DNA of 34,667 nucleotides. It comes from an uncultured Bryobacterales bacterium (lineage in GTDB: Bacteria; Acidobacteriota; Terriglobia; Bryobacterales; Bryobacteraceae). The stretch covers positions 1 to 34,667 of the forward strand of contig CALMAV010000300.1 in the NCBI GenBank assembly GCA_937859895.1, written 5' to 3'. How positions within the stretch are numbered: position 1 is the first letter of the stretch; the number at the start of each line of letters is the position of its first letter. The notes under the pieces were generated by a model. It ran no database searches, had not been told where the DNA came from, and was given only the letters and a program-made list of their open reading frames with translations. The position numbers and the translations under genes are program-made. Shown one piece after another: positions 23,624 through 32,133 of the stretch.

Positions 23624-24984
23624 TTGGCCACCCTCATCGGTTCGTACGGACCAGGAAACACCATGTCCTTCTTCACGGAAACAGCAAAGATCTTGCCCGG
23701 TGGAATGTTCAAGGTTGGCTGGATGTTGAGGTTCCGCTGAGTTAACTGCTCGCCCAGTTGCGACGCTTGCGTACCCACTCCGGAGGCAATGACTTGTCCG
23801 GTAGATGGGTAAGACAACACGCTGCCGTTGGTGCGATTCTGCGAAATTTGCAGCCCTGCCGAGAGCAGCGAAGTGAGAGCAACGCCGGCAATCAATCGTT
23901 TGTAATGGTTGTCAACCTTGCCCGTCAGACCAGTCGAGCCATCGGCGTCGTGGGAAGGCATCCGGTCTAAATCGATGAAAGTTCCGTCAGGAAAGTAGAT
24001 AGCGGTCCAAACAATCTGGACGCGCTTCTGCGCGTAGCTGATGTTGGAGTTGTACTCCCCAACTAAGCGGGAACCAGCGGGAATCTCGACGTAGGTTTGG
24101 GTGGGCGAATCGAAGACATCGCGCACCACTTCGGCAACCAGATCGCCCGGCAAATCGGAGACGGCGGCGGCGGGAAGCGAGGCCGGAATGACTGTGCCGC
24201 GCTGCACAACCCAGCGGCTGATCGGAACACTGCGCGTGGTTTTTAGGTAGTCGTCGCCGGTCGGTTCGCCCTCAGCGAACTTACGCTTTTCTCCTTGCGC
24301 GTTCTGTGCTCGGTAGCCATCCTGGGTCTCGCCTGAGTTCGGGAAAAGCGAAGTCGAGGGAGCCGAAGCACTGCCGACGGCGGCTGCATTCTGCCGCAAA
24401 AGGGAATCGAGTTGCGGCAAAGGAGAAGTTGTTGGATCGGAAGAAGTAATCGTAGAGCGGCTCTGCTCGGTCGCTCCCGTGGGCGCTTGCATTGCTTGCT
24501 CCTCGCGCTCTTCTCGTCGGGAGCGGGCCTGTTCCTGACGACTCCGAGCGGTTTCAACGGGAGTTCCAGATGGGTACGAAGCAGGCTGATATTGCGGTGG
24601 ATAAGCTCCCGGGACAGGTGGGTACGGACCCGCATAGCCAGTTGGCGGAAGGCTTCCCGGTTGCCCTCCAGGTGTGCCGGGTATTCCTGGAGGGGTCGGA
24701 ACACCATTTGGCAGGGGAGATGGAGGAAGGGCTGGAATGATGGGTGCCGAGCCGGTCGAGGGTGTCTCGCGCTCTACTTGGCCGCGGTTGCTGGTCGCGG
24801 ATTCAGTCGAGACAGACTGTAGCTGCTGATGCTCCGTTTGCGCTCGTTTCCTTGCCGAGCGAACATGAAAACCATAAATGACAGAAAGAATTGCGACTAC
24901 CACAGCAGTGCCACCGATCCAGACCAGGCGTGGCGAAATAGGACTGGTTACGAAAGGGATTCGACCTTTCAAATCAATTGCCAT
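23620..24984 (-). CDS. trbI: TrbI/VirB10-like inner-to-outer membrane scaffold
   Basis: 454 residues from ATG 24984; AGGAG at 24993-24997 decides this start over the GTG at 24993. A cytosolic tail, one membrane helix (about 19-39) and a long Pro/Gly-rich periplasmic linker (about 70-150) lead to the TrbI domain: GTVIPASLPAAAVSDLPGDL, EIPAGSRLVGEYNSNI, IYFPDGTFIDLDRM and KRLIAGVALTSLLSAG. All are hallmark segments. It bridges both membranes in the channel core. It overlaps the VirB9 gene by 11 bp. Confidence 0.95.
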   Translation of the reverse strand: MAIDLKGRIPFVTSPISPRLVWIGGTAVVVAILSVIYGFHVRSARKRAQTEHQQLQSVSTESATSNRGQVERETPSTGSAPIIPALPPSPLPNGVPTPPGIPGTPGGQPGSLPPTGYAGPYPPVPGAYPPQYQPASYPSGTPVETARSRQEQARSRREEREEQAMQAPTGATEQSRSTITSSDPTTSPLPQLDSLLRQNAAAVGSASAPSTSLFPNSGETQDGYRAQNAQGEKRKFAEGEPTGDDYLKTTRSVPISRWVVQRGTVIPASLPAAAVSDLPGDLVAEVVRDVFDSPTQTYVEIPAGSRLVGEYNSNISYAQKRVQIVWTAIYFPDGTFIDLDRMPSHDADGSTGLTGKVDNHYKRLIAGVALTSLLSAGLQISQNRTNGSVLSYPSTGQVIASGVGTQASQLGEQLTQRNLNIQPTLNIPPGKIFAVSVKKDMVFPGPYEPMRVAK

Positions 24985-26023
24985 GGCTCGCACTCCTGGG
25001 GTAAGTCAGGCCCTCGTTGGTGATGCAAGCGCGTTGCTGATGCCGTCCGGCGCCAGCCAGGAGACAGGCTTTGGCGAATACCGCATCTACGATTAGTTCG
25101 TTGCCGTCCCAACGTCTGTTTGCAGGAATTGGGCCCCGCGCATCTTTCAACTGAACAACCGGTAAGCCCCGGTGCCGCGCTTCTTCCGAGAGCGAGATGT
25201 GCGTGTGGACGCCATCGTCAGCGATCTTTTCCGGTCGCAGGTAGGCTGCATCTTTGCCGTGCAGTTGAATGTGGTAGTTCCAGTTCCGCAGAGGCTTGAC
25301 AGTGCTTAACCGCCTTAGATTCTCTGCCGCACTTGCGGCTCGCTCCTCTTCTTCTTTCTTGGCTGCGACGGCCGCTTGTCGCTTGTCTTCTTCCTCTTGT
25401 GGGTAGCGGAAGGCAACACGCGCCATGTGATCGTGGCTGGTAGAAACCAGCCGAACATAGTAGGGGCGCTTGTTAGTGCCAACGGTGAGGGTCGTATCTA
25501 AACCTGCCTGTTGAGGTTTGAAAACGAGGTAGGTGAACTCGTTGGAGCCTGATCCGGATGTTCGGGAAGCGACTTCGAAGCGATGATCTCCCCAATCGAG
25601 AGCGTCATGAACGGGCGTTTCGCCAGCCTGTAAATCGAGTTCGCAGACCTGGAGAATCGCGCAGACAATAACGGGTACTCCTTGCCCGTACGTATAGAGA
25701 ACCCGGCCATCTGCAGCCTGTACCGGCGTCGCCCCACCGGTTAACCAGCCCTCGGAAAGAGAGAGGGCCATGCGAGCGGAAGGCGATAGCGGAATCTGAC
25801 GCTGCATTTCAATCGCATCAATGCTGTTCACCGTTCCTTGAATAGTGGGCGCTTGTTTACGGCGTGCCGAGGGCCGGGACGATTTCGCCGGAGAGACAGG
25901 CGATGATGGCGCATCGCTTTTTAGAACAGCCAATGCCGCAGCGTAATCAGCCGGTTTTGGGGGCGCCTGCTGTTGCGCAAATGCCATTGAGGTGGCAAGC
26001 AAAAGTCCGTGAACCTTGAGCAT
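24974..26023 (-). CDS. trbG: TrbG/VirB9-like outer-membrane core component
   Basis: 349 residues. ATG 26023 is set by AGGAGG at 26033-26038 and by the signal peptide it exposes (MLKVHGLLLATSMAFAQQQ); the frame runs open to 26080. The N-terminal VirB9 domain has DGRVLYTYGQGVPVIVCAI and VHDALDWGDHRFEV. After an Ala/Glu/Lys helical linker comes the C-terminal domain NWNYHIQLHGKDAAYLRPEK, then FAKACLLAGAG. It forms the outer-membrane ring with TrbI and the lipoprotein. Confidence 0.93.
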   Translation of the reverse strand: MLKVHGLLLATSMAFAQQQAPPKPADYAAALAVLKSDAPSSPVSPAKSSRPSARRKQAPTIQGTVNSIDAIEMQRQIPLSPSARMALSLSEGWLTGGATPVQAADGRVLYTYGQGVPVIVCAILQVCELDLQAGETPVHDALDWGDHRFEVASRTSGSGSNEFTYLVFKPQQAGLDTTLTVGTNKRPYYVRLVSTSHDHMARVAFRYPQEEEDKRQAAVAAKKEEEERAASAAENLRRLSTVKPLRNWNYHIQLHGKDAAYLRPEKIADDGVHTHISLSEEARHRGLPVVQLKDARGPIPANRRWDGNELIVDAVFAKACLLAGAGRHQQRACITNEGLTYPRSASHGN

Positions 26024-26032
26024 AAAGAAAGT

Positions 26033-26038
26033 CCTCCT
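26033..26038 (-). promoter_or_regulatory. consensus Shine-Dalgarno of trbG
   Basis: AGGAGG read on the - strand, 9 nt before ATG 26023, straddling the end of the VirB8 gene. It fixes the trbG start 19 codons inside its longest frame. Confidence 0.75.
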
Positions 26039-26726
26039 ATTGAACGGGTTGAAACGATAACTCGGTACCCGAGATGCCAAGCGGGTTCTGCTGTCGGACA
26101 GCCTCGTTCTCCGACAGGTGCATGTCGTACACCAGGCGAGCCTGCCAAGTTTTAACCGAGATCACCTGGCCGGAGAGCGAGGTCGTGGTTTCTTCCCACC
26201 AGAGTCGAATGGTTCGCTTGCCCTCGCTGGTGTCGGATGTCTTATACCGAATGCTGACCAGTTCGCCCTTCTCGGCGCGCTTAAACGGATTGTTGGCGGC
26301 AAACCAATTGGCAATTGTTGAATTCGCCTGGCTTCCATCGGCCAGGAACATAAACGTGCGGTCCCAATCATTTGCTTGTGCGGTCCTATCGGTAGTGACG
26401 GTCCGCCAGGACTCCAGAAACCGGGTGAAGGATTGAATTTTGGTTTGATCCCAAGTTGCGTCATCCATGTCAACGGGCTTGGTAACACTGCCGCCGCTCA
26501 GCCGAGCGTTGGTTGATGGCGCGAGGTAGTTAATCGTGCGAGGCAGGGTGCCCTCGTAGACGAGTCCGCCGATGGCCAGCGCTAGCGCGAAAGCCTCAGC
26601 AAAGGCGATGCGTTGCCAATTCTTTTTGGCGGCAATTGGCTCGCTCCAAACCTCCGCAAATGCCCGTTTTGCGTTTCGATAACGAGTGTCTGAAGACACC
26701 TCCGGCACAGGTTCAGTCATTAGCAT
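26037..26726 (-). CDS. trbF: TrbF/VirB8-like inner-membrane component
   Basis: 229 residues. A cytosolic N-terminus containing RYRNAKRAFAEVWSEPIAAK, one membrane helix (about 41-58) and a periplasmic NTF2-like domain with QIQSFTR-type start, WDRTFMFLADGS, NNPFKR and RTIRLWWEETTTSLSGQVIS. This is the standard VirB8/TrbF layout and length. It nucleates channel assembly. ATG CTA ATG offers two starts two codons apart (26726 or 26720); CAGAGGAAAA lies upstream in the 15-bp gap after trbL. Confidence 0.9.
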   Translation of the reverse strand: MLMTEPVPEVSSDTRYRNAKRAFAEVWSEPIAAKKNWQRIAFAEAFALALAIGGLVYEGTLPRTINYLAPSTNARLSGGSVTKPVDMDDATWDQTKIQSFTRFLESWRTVTTDRTAQANDWDRTFMFLADGSQANSTIANWFAANNPFKRAEKGELVSIRYKTSDTSEGKRTIRLWWEETTTSLSGQVISVKTWQARLVYDMHLSENEAVRQQNPLGISGTELSFQPVQ

Positions 26727-26741
26727 GTGTTTTCCTCTGTT

Positions 26742-27920
26742 TTAGTGGTGGAAACCGTTAAAGGTCGGTGGTGAGGATTGCCCGCCACCGTGTGGCATCT
26801 GGCGAGCTGCGGAAGCCATCGTTTGTGCCATCTGTCCAGCGGCCCGACCTATAGAAACGCCTCCTCCGCCAGAAGAAGGAGCGCTCGGCTGGGGTGGAGT
26901 TGCGCCGGAAGCTCTTCCTGCACCAGCTGCTGCGCCGGAGGCCCCGCCCGAACCGGAAGCGATACCTGCGCCGCCAGCAGCCGCCCCGGCACCAGCTCCG
27001 ATCCCCGATGCAATCATGGCCGCTGAAATAGCAGCTCCAATCATGGGAGCGGTTAGTGCAATAGCGTCTCCATGCCCTAAATTCGGACCCGCACCAAAGA
27101 AGTTGCCGACTAGCGAACTTAAGTTCCACACAATCCCGGCGTAGAGCATTGCTCCGGCAGCAATCAGCCAGGCGGCACTTACTCCCGACTGTACCGGGGA
27201 GACCTTGGCTGCCTGTATCGCCCAATTGTTGGTAATAAGCGAAGCCGCACCGGTCAACATATAAAGCACCATCAACTTCGCCCCCGCTGAGAAACAGAAC
27301 GCAAAGTAGCGTTCGACGTAAGTAGTTGTATAGCGGGAGGAGCCAAAGGCCAGAAAGAAGTACCCTGCCCCAAGCGCTACATAGCTCTGAATCAGCGTCA
27401 CAACAAACTGATAAGTGATCACTAGAAAGGAGATCATCACAAGGAAAGCCGAAACCATCAGAGCGAGACCGGCTGGCACGTTACTCAGAATGCCGGTCGT
27501 CAGGCCCCGAGCCAGCAAGGTGCCGAAGATGATAAATCCCTGAAACAGAACCGCCGAGGGGCTGAGCGACTTTACGCCGCTGGCTGCCTTGCCTACGGTG
27601 ACGAACATACTCATGATGTCGTCCATCCACGCTTGCCCATGGATCAGCAAATCCAAGAAAATGCCGATTGTGAGCAGTTTGCCAGTGGTCGCCATCATCG
27701 TGGCGCGAAGGTCGCCTGAGTGATTCTTGAGTAAATCCCAACCGAAGGCACCCATTTCCAGTAGGGCTAAGGCACCAAACACTTCATTCGCATACGGCCC
27801 GACCGCCCCTGTCCACTGTCCGACCAGCTTTTGGTAAATGTCGACGAAGTCGCTTGGATCGGAGATTTGGATATTCGTTGGCGCGTATGGCCCGACTTGC
27901 GCCAGCAGCGGAAGCAGCAT
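26742..27920 (-). CDS. trbL: TrbL/VirB6-like polytopic membrane protein
   Basis: 392 residues from ATG 27920, which shares its A with the trbK stop (TAATG); the longer frame to 28043 runs inside trbK and is rejected. Five or more membrane helices lie between residues about 30 and 320, among them GLALMVSAFLVMISFLVITY and AWLIAAGAMLYAGIVW. The C-terminus is low-complexity Gly/Ala/Ser (about 305-350), then GGGGVSIGRAAGQMAQTMAS. It lines the inner-membrane channel. The length and Gly-rich tail are typical of TrbL. Confidence 0.9.
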   Translation of the reverse strand: MLLPLLAQVGPYAPTNIQISDPSDFVDIYQKLVGQWTGAVGPYANEVFGALALLEMGAFGWDLLKNHSGDLRATMMATTGKLLTIGIFLDLLIHGQAWMDDIMSMFVTVGKAASGVKSLSPSAVLFQGFIIFGTLLARGLTTGILSNVPAGLALMVSAFLVMISFLVITYQFVVTLIQSYVALGAGYFFLAFGSSRYTTTYVERYFAFCFSAGAKLMVLYMLTGAASLITNNWAIQAAKVSPVQSGVSAAWLIAAGAMLYAGIVWNLSSLVGNFFGAGPNLGHGDAIALTAPMIGAAISAAMIASGIGAGAGAAAGGAGIASGSGGASGAAAGAGRASGATPPQPSAPSSGGGGVSIGRAAGQMAQTMASAARQMPHGGGQSSPPTFNGFHH

Positions 27921-28243
27921 TACCAAGACCTCTTGTCGTACGTAACTGTGGGGGGTGGCTGATTTGATAGCGCTGCCTGGCAAACCGAACCTTCCGCGCT
28001 GGTAACCCAATTTGCCTGGGCTGTTTTGAGAATCGGAGCGCACTCGGCACTAATTTGTAATGCCATCTTGGGATGCTGCTGGAACCAAAATGCTAAACCC
28101 TGCGGAGTGAATGTTGAGATATCGCCGCTCCCGGCAGCCTCTACCTCGCGTACGATCTTTGAACTCTGGGCGTGGGGGTCGTAACAAGCTAGCGATCCTG
28201 AGATCGCAGGAATCAATATGGTCAGAGCTAGAGTTCTTCTCAT
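27920..28243 (-). CDS. trbK: TrbK-like entry-exclusion lipoprotein
   Basis: 107 residues. The signal peptide MRRTLALTILIPAISGSLAC ends in an imperfect lipobox (SLAC, Cys20). The mature part has FTPQGLAFWFQQHPKMALQI and ECAPILKTAQANW, then EGSVCQAA. A helical WxxxHP-to-Cys pattern is shared with EexN/TrbK exclusion lipoproteins. It lies between trbJ and trbL, the trbK position in Ti-type trb operons. Expected roles are blocking redundant transfer between cells that both carry the element, or a VirB7-like core function. It ends TYDKRSW, matching the end of TrbJ. Confidence 0.65.
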   Translation of the reverse strand: MRRTLALTILIPAISGSLACYDPHAQSSKIVREVEAAGSGDISTFTPQGLAFWFQQHPKMALQISAECAPILKTAQANWVTSAEGSVCQAALSNQPPPTVTYDKRSW

Positions 28244-28956
28244 TACCAGGACCTCGCATCGTAGGTCAGCTTCGGCATAGTAAAACTGCTCTGCCCGGCT
28301 TGATCGGCGGCTTGGGCATTGGCTTGTTGTGCGGCAACAGCACCTTTTGCGGTCATGTCCGCAATCATCAACTGCCGTAACTTTTGGAGTTGCGCTACCT
28401 CCTCGGTCCCGATTACATTGCCGAGCTGCAAGGCTTGATCCTGGCCGGCAGGCGTTTGCAGCATGGCCTGAATCTTTGCCATGAAGTTCCGCTCATTGTT
28501 GAGCAGGTTCGCTTGCATTCCGGCTGTGTTGAGTGAACCGTGAATAGTGTTGAGGGTGGAGGTCGACCAGTTGCCATAGGCTGCTGCGTAGGAAGTGAGC
28601 CTGGGATCGAAGGAGGGGTACATTCTTTGAAACTGGGAATCCATCTGAGCCATGCCACCTGCTAAGCCCTGTGATTGCTGCAGGACATTGGCTAAGGTTG
28701 CCAAATCAGAGGCGATTGACGTGGTGGGATGCGTCACCAGTTGCTGTCCTTCTCGGACCATCATCTGCGCCATCTGCACCGACTGGAGTGCGGTTTGCGC
28801 TTGTTTCAAGTACGACTGGCAAAGCTGCGCATAATTGAGCAACTGCGTCCATTCGGTTGCATTACCAATTCCGAATAAATGAGCGTTCGCCCGGTGAGCC
28901 GGAATAATCAAAAGCCCGGCACAGACCGTGAAAGCGATCCATCCTCGTTTACGCAT
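28243..28956 (-). CDS. trbJ: TrbJ/VirB5-like pilus-tip/transfer protein
   Basis: 237 residues with a signal peptide (to about ANAHL, residue 27) and a mostly helical mature part: NATEWTQLLNYAQLCQSYLK, AQTALQSVQMAQMMVREGQQ, then repeated Gln/Ala-rich helices. This is the family's usual form. VirB5 proteins sit at the pilus tip or mediate contact. Its ATG overlaps the trbE stop by 8 bp and its TAA shares a base with the trbK ATG. It ends TYDARSW. Confidence 0.85.
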   Translation of the reverse strand: MRKRGWIAFTVCAGLLIIPAHRANAHLFGIGNATEWTQLLNYAQLCQSYLKQAQTALQSVQMAQMMVREGQQLVTHPTTSIASDLATLANVLQQSQGLAGGMAQMDSQFQRMYPSFDPRLTSYAAAYGNWSTSTLNTIHGSLNTAGMQANLLNNERNFMAKIQAMLQTPAGQDQALQLGNVIGTEEVAQLQKLRQLMIADMTAKGAVAAQQANAQAADQAGQSSFTMPKLTYDARSW

Positions 28957-31456
28957 ACGTGAGTTCTTCCTTGTTTTCTTTCGTGTTAGTCAACGCATCA
29001 AACTCATCGGCCCAATCCGGCAAACCCCGCATCCGGAGCCATGGGCCCGGCCACTTGGCGCCGTACCTGACAATTAGCTGATCGACAAGCGCCCGGTCGC
29101 TGTCGTTTGAAGCCGCGAGGAACGAGAGAGCAACCTGCCCGAGTTCAAGCGAGATCATGCGCTTGCCGTCCGGCGACGCGACGTAGTACTCACTCTTTGG
29201 AACAGCATGGGCAATCAGTTCCCGGTCCCAATCGTTCATGCCGAGAGATTGATAATCGCCAGCACCTTCAAGCAAGGCTTGCGGGGAAGGCAGGCAGATT
29301 TTGGTAAAACATTGCTGCAGGACAGCGTTCTTCAAGGGCGAGGCGAGAACCTTCGATAGCTCCTGCACAATGAGCCACACTGCAGTATTGAGCTTTCCGC
29401 ATTCAAATAGGTAGTTCTCAAACGCGGCTGCCGCCATGGGATGCTCCAATGATTCGCGGAACTCATCGACCGCCATCAGTGTTGGAACGGCAGAGGATAG
29501 CCGTGTACTGATACGTCCAAATAGGTAGAAGAGCACCCCGTTCATCGTCTTTTTGTCGAGACGGTAAAGTTCATCCATTTCGAAGACACAAAACCGGCTC
29601 ATCGAAATGGTGTCGGTGGATCCATCAAGCAGACCACCCAAGTAGAACTGGAGACCGGCTTGGACTTCCTTCGAAGGCACGGCCATGTGGAAACTCGTTA
29701 GTGAGCGATCACCGCTGTAGGCACTCATCCGACGCAATGTTTCACCAATATCGTTCCGCATGTCGGGCGTCACCCGGACATCGTTGAGGGTAAGTAGTAA
29801 CTCTAGAATCTGGGCACCTCGGTCTCGATCACTCGGCGTTGCCAGTTCGTGCAAGGGGCACACCTTGGTTGTGACACTGTTGGGACTTAGATCGTAGAAG
29901 TCGCCGCCCATGGCCCTACAAAGTGTGTACAGCGTTCGCTTCTTGTCAAAGCAAAAGACCTGAGCGTTGGTATATCGAAAGAACTGACTGATGGCAAGAG
30001 CTTGCAGGGTTGTCTTGCCAGCCCGGGTGGGCCCCACAATCAACGTATGCCCTACGTCTCCCACATACGGATTGAACCGGTAGGGTGTCCCCCCGCTAGT
30101 GACTCCATACAGCAGCGGAGGAGAGTGGGGAGCAAAGTACGGAGATGGATTGTACTGATGACCGCGGAACGGAGCCGACAGCGGCATCATGTGAGAGGCA
30201 TTAAAGGTGTTTAGGAGAAAGGTCCGCGGGTCTTTGTGCTGCTGGCCCGGCAGTGAACCGAGCCAAGCTGCCACAACGTTTGTCGTTTCGATCCGGCATC
30301 CGAACCCACAGTGATACTTCACGACCCGGATCAGCGCCTCGCTTGCTTCTTTCATCCGCTCGGGATCTGAATCCATCAGGATCAGCTTGGCGTGAAACTT
30401 CACGGCAACCTCTTTGCCGTGTTCGACTGCGCTCGCCACAGTCTGGGCTTCCAGTTGCATTTTGAGTGCGTATGGATCGTCGCTGCTGCCGTCGTCTACC
30501 GCGCCCGGCATAGCCTGCTTGACGATGCTCTTTTTCTTAAACTTCCACTTACTCTTGTTGACCTCGTGCTTGTCTTTTCCTGCCTGTTCATCCAGCAGTT
30601 CAGCCTGCTGGGTATAGCGAAAGTCGTAGGAAACCGAATCTAATTCGCGTAACATGCCGGCGTAGCCGTTCTCGGGAAACGAATCAATTGCAATGACGGC
30701 AATGTACTTGCCAGGTGATAACTCGCTGTCAGGATCGCCCAGGTGTGGCCTGGCCCCGCCCGTGAGATCGTCGGTTGCCAAGTACTGGTTCAAGAACGCA
30801 GGGGTTCCGGGGACCGTAAATAGATGGTCCTCAGAGTTAATACATTGCCGAAGGAAGCGGAGTAGATCGTCGTACACATACGTCACCCCGAGCCGACCAT
30901 GCTCATGGGAGGTCAAGCGCTCGACTTGCGAAAACGTATTGGACAGCAGTCCATGGATTTCGGCAACCCGCTTTTCAAACAGCGCCAGCGACTTCTCATT
31001 AGCGGAGTTCGTGCCTTTCTCTTTGGAGGAAAACAACCACGATGAGGCCTTCGCTCCCATTCGCAGGCCTGGCTCATAGACAACGGTCAGAAAGTATCGG
31101 CTGCCCCGCGTTGCCGCCTCGCCTTGCATGTTGAAACGAGCTCGGCGTTCTTGCTCAATCAGGTACGAAACAGGATCGGGCCATTCTGAAGGGGCAGCAT
31201 ACTCGCGCCGTTCGCCCCGGATCAAATGAGCTTCAATGGTCCAGCCGGACCCAAGCCGCAGGCGACGCTCCAGGCGATTAGCGACCTGCCAGCAATCGGC
31301 TAGTGGCATCGCATCCATGTCGGGACTGACGTATTCCCAGCCAGCAATGAATCGTCCAGTACTGGTCAGAACCACGCCAGGCGCCACGAGTGCAAAATAG
31401 TCCAGCAGGTCGGAGAAGCCTTTGGCGTCGGTCTGAAACTCAGATGCAATGAGCAT
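28949..31456 (-). CDS. trbE: TrbE/VirB4-like conjugation ATPase
   Basis: 835 residues. The N-terminal CagE/TrbE domain (about 1-300) leads to the ATPase core: LIVGPTRAGKTTLQ (Walker A, 473-484), VFCFDKKRTLYTL, PTLMAVDEFRESL (Walker B, 658-670) and a late KICLPSP and YYVASPDGKRMISLELG. It powers pilus assembly and substrate movement at the inner membrane. ATG 31456 shares its A with the trbD stop. Size is normal for the family and no lesion is seen. Confidence 0.95.
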   Translation of the reverse strand: MLIASEFQTDAKGFSDLLDYFALVAPGVVLTSTGRFIAGWEYVSPDMDAMPLADCWQVANRLERRLRLGSGWTIEAHLIRGERREYAAPSEWPDPVSYLIEQERRARFNMQGEAATRGSRYFLTVVYEPGLRMGAKASSWLFSSKEKGTNSANEKSLALFEKRVAEIHGLLSNTFSQVERLTSHEHGRLGVTYVYDDLLRFLRQCINSEDHLFTVPGTPAFLNQYLATDDLTGGARPHLGDPDSELSPGKYIAVIAIDSFPENGYAGMLRELDSVSYDFRYTQQAELLDEQAGKDKHEVNKSKWKFKKKSIVKQAMPGAVDDGSSDDPYALKMQLEAQTVASAVEHGKEVAVKFHAKLILMDSDPERMKEASEALIRVVKYHCGFGCRIETTNVVAAWLGSLPGQQHKDPRTFLLNTFNASHMMPLSAPFRGHQYNPSPYFAPHSPPLLYGVTSGGTPYRFNPYVGDVGHTLIVGPTRAGKTTLQALAISQFFRYTNAQVFCFDKKRTLYTLCRAMGGDFYDLSPNSVTTKVCPLHELATPSDRDRGAQILELLLTLNDVRVTPDMRNDIGETLRRMSAYSGDRSLTSFHMAVPSKEVQAGLQFYLGGLLDGSTDTISMSRFCVFEMDELYRLDKKTMNGVLFYLFGRISTRLSSAVPTLMAVDEFRESLEHPMAAAAFENYLFECGKLNTAVWLIVQELSKVLASPLKNAVLQQCFTKICLPSPQALLEGAGDYQSLGMNDWDRELIAHAVPKSEYYVASPDGKRMISLELGQVALSFLAASNDSDRALVDQLIVRYGAKWPGPWLRMRGLPDWADEFDALTNTKENKEELTYA

Positions 31457-31761
31457 TAACGACTCCTCCAGCGAACGGCCCGAATTGGCTTGGCAGTCCA
31501 GAAGCCCTTCTTATACCGGCGGGCTTCGTCATAGACATTCAGAAAAATAGGGTCTTGTTTCGCCAGCTCCTGTAAGCCTTGGCGGAGCAGAAGAAACAGA
31601 ACGATAGAGCCTAAAATTCCCCACCACGTCAGCAAACTGTAGCCGGTGATCAAACACAGGAAGAATGCAACTGCCAGCGCCTTCGGTTCGCATCCCAGAA
31701 GCAAATGCGGACGATTTGCACTCTCATGGAAGCGGGAGCAATATACCTCTGGGATGTCCAT
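31456..31761 (-). CDS. trbD: TrbD/VirB3-like inner-membrane protein
   Basis: 101 residues. After a short cytosolic N-terminus come two adjacent hydrophobic helices (about 29-58, ALAVAFFLCLITGYSLLTWW and GILGSIVLFLLL). DPIFLNVYDEARRYKKGFW is the conserved VirB3/TrbD C-terminal motif. It partners the TrbE ATPase. It lies between trbC and trbE as expected. Confidence 0.9.
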   Translation of the reverse strand: MDIPEVYCSRFHESANRPHLLLGCEPKALAVAFFLCLITGYSLLTWWGILGSIVLFLLLRQGLQELAKQDPIFLNVYDEARRYKKGFWTAKPIRAVRWRSR

Positions 31762-31783
31762 GTGTTCCCTTTCCTCCTCCCTG

Positions 31784-32107
31784 TTAGATCAAGGCCCCAG
31801 CAAGGCCAGGAAACAAAGAGAGTGTGCCCGTAGCGCCTACGACGAATCCGACAGCAAACAGAACAGCCACAATACCTTTCAAGCTGGCCGTCATCTCGTG
31901 ATGATTAAACGCCCAAACGCAGCCTCCGGCAACGATCGCGATAATGGACACCGCGTACGCCATTGGGCCGGACACCTCACCGGAGAGAGCTACCATCACT
32001 TGCGTTGAAGCTAAGCGACCGCCACCGACCGCAAACGCGGGCATGTTGGCGATGAGAAATACTGTAGTCATTCCCACAGCTTTGCGAATCTGTCTATGCA
32101 TAGACAT
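31784..32107 (-). CDS. trbC: TrbC/VirB2-like pilin
   Basis: 107 residues from ATG 32107, with GGAAGGAG 10-18 nt upstream (the frame opens earlier at a TTG). A signal peptide ending near MPAFAV is followed by two hydrophobic helices (MAYAVSIIAIVAGGCVWAF and GIVAVLFAVGFVVGATGTL), the pilin hairpin. The TraF peptidase encoded downstream would be the maturation enzyme. It is the pilus subunit of the transfer apparatus. Confidence 0.85.
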   Translation of the reverse strand: MSMHRQIRKAVGMTTVFLIANMPAFAVGGGRLASTQVMVALSGEVSGPMAYAVSIIAIVAGGCVWAFNHHEMTASLKGIVAVLFAVGFVVGATGTLSLFPGLAGALI

Positions 32108-32133
32108 CAGGAAAAGATCTCCTTCCAAAACCG

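Noticed and set aside
27921..28043. 41-codon N-terminal extension of trbL
   Set aside because: It lies inside trbK in another frame, and the TAATG junction gives a better start at 27920.
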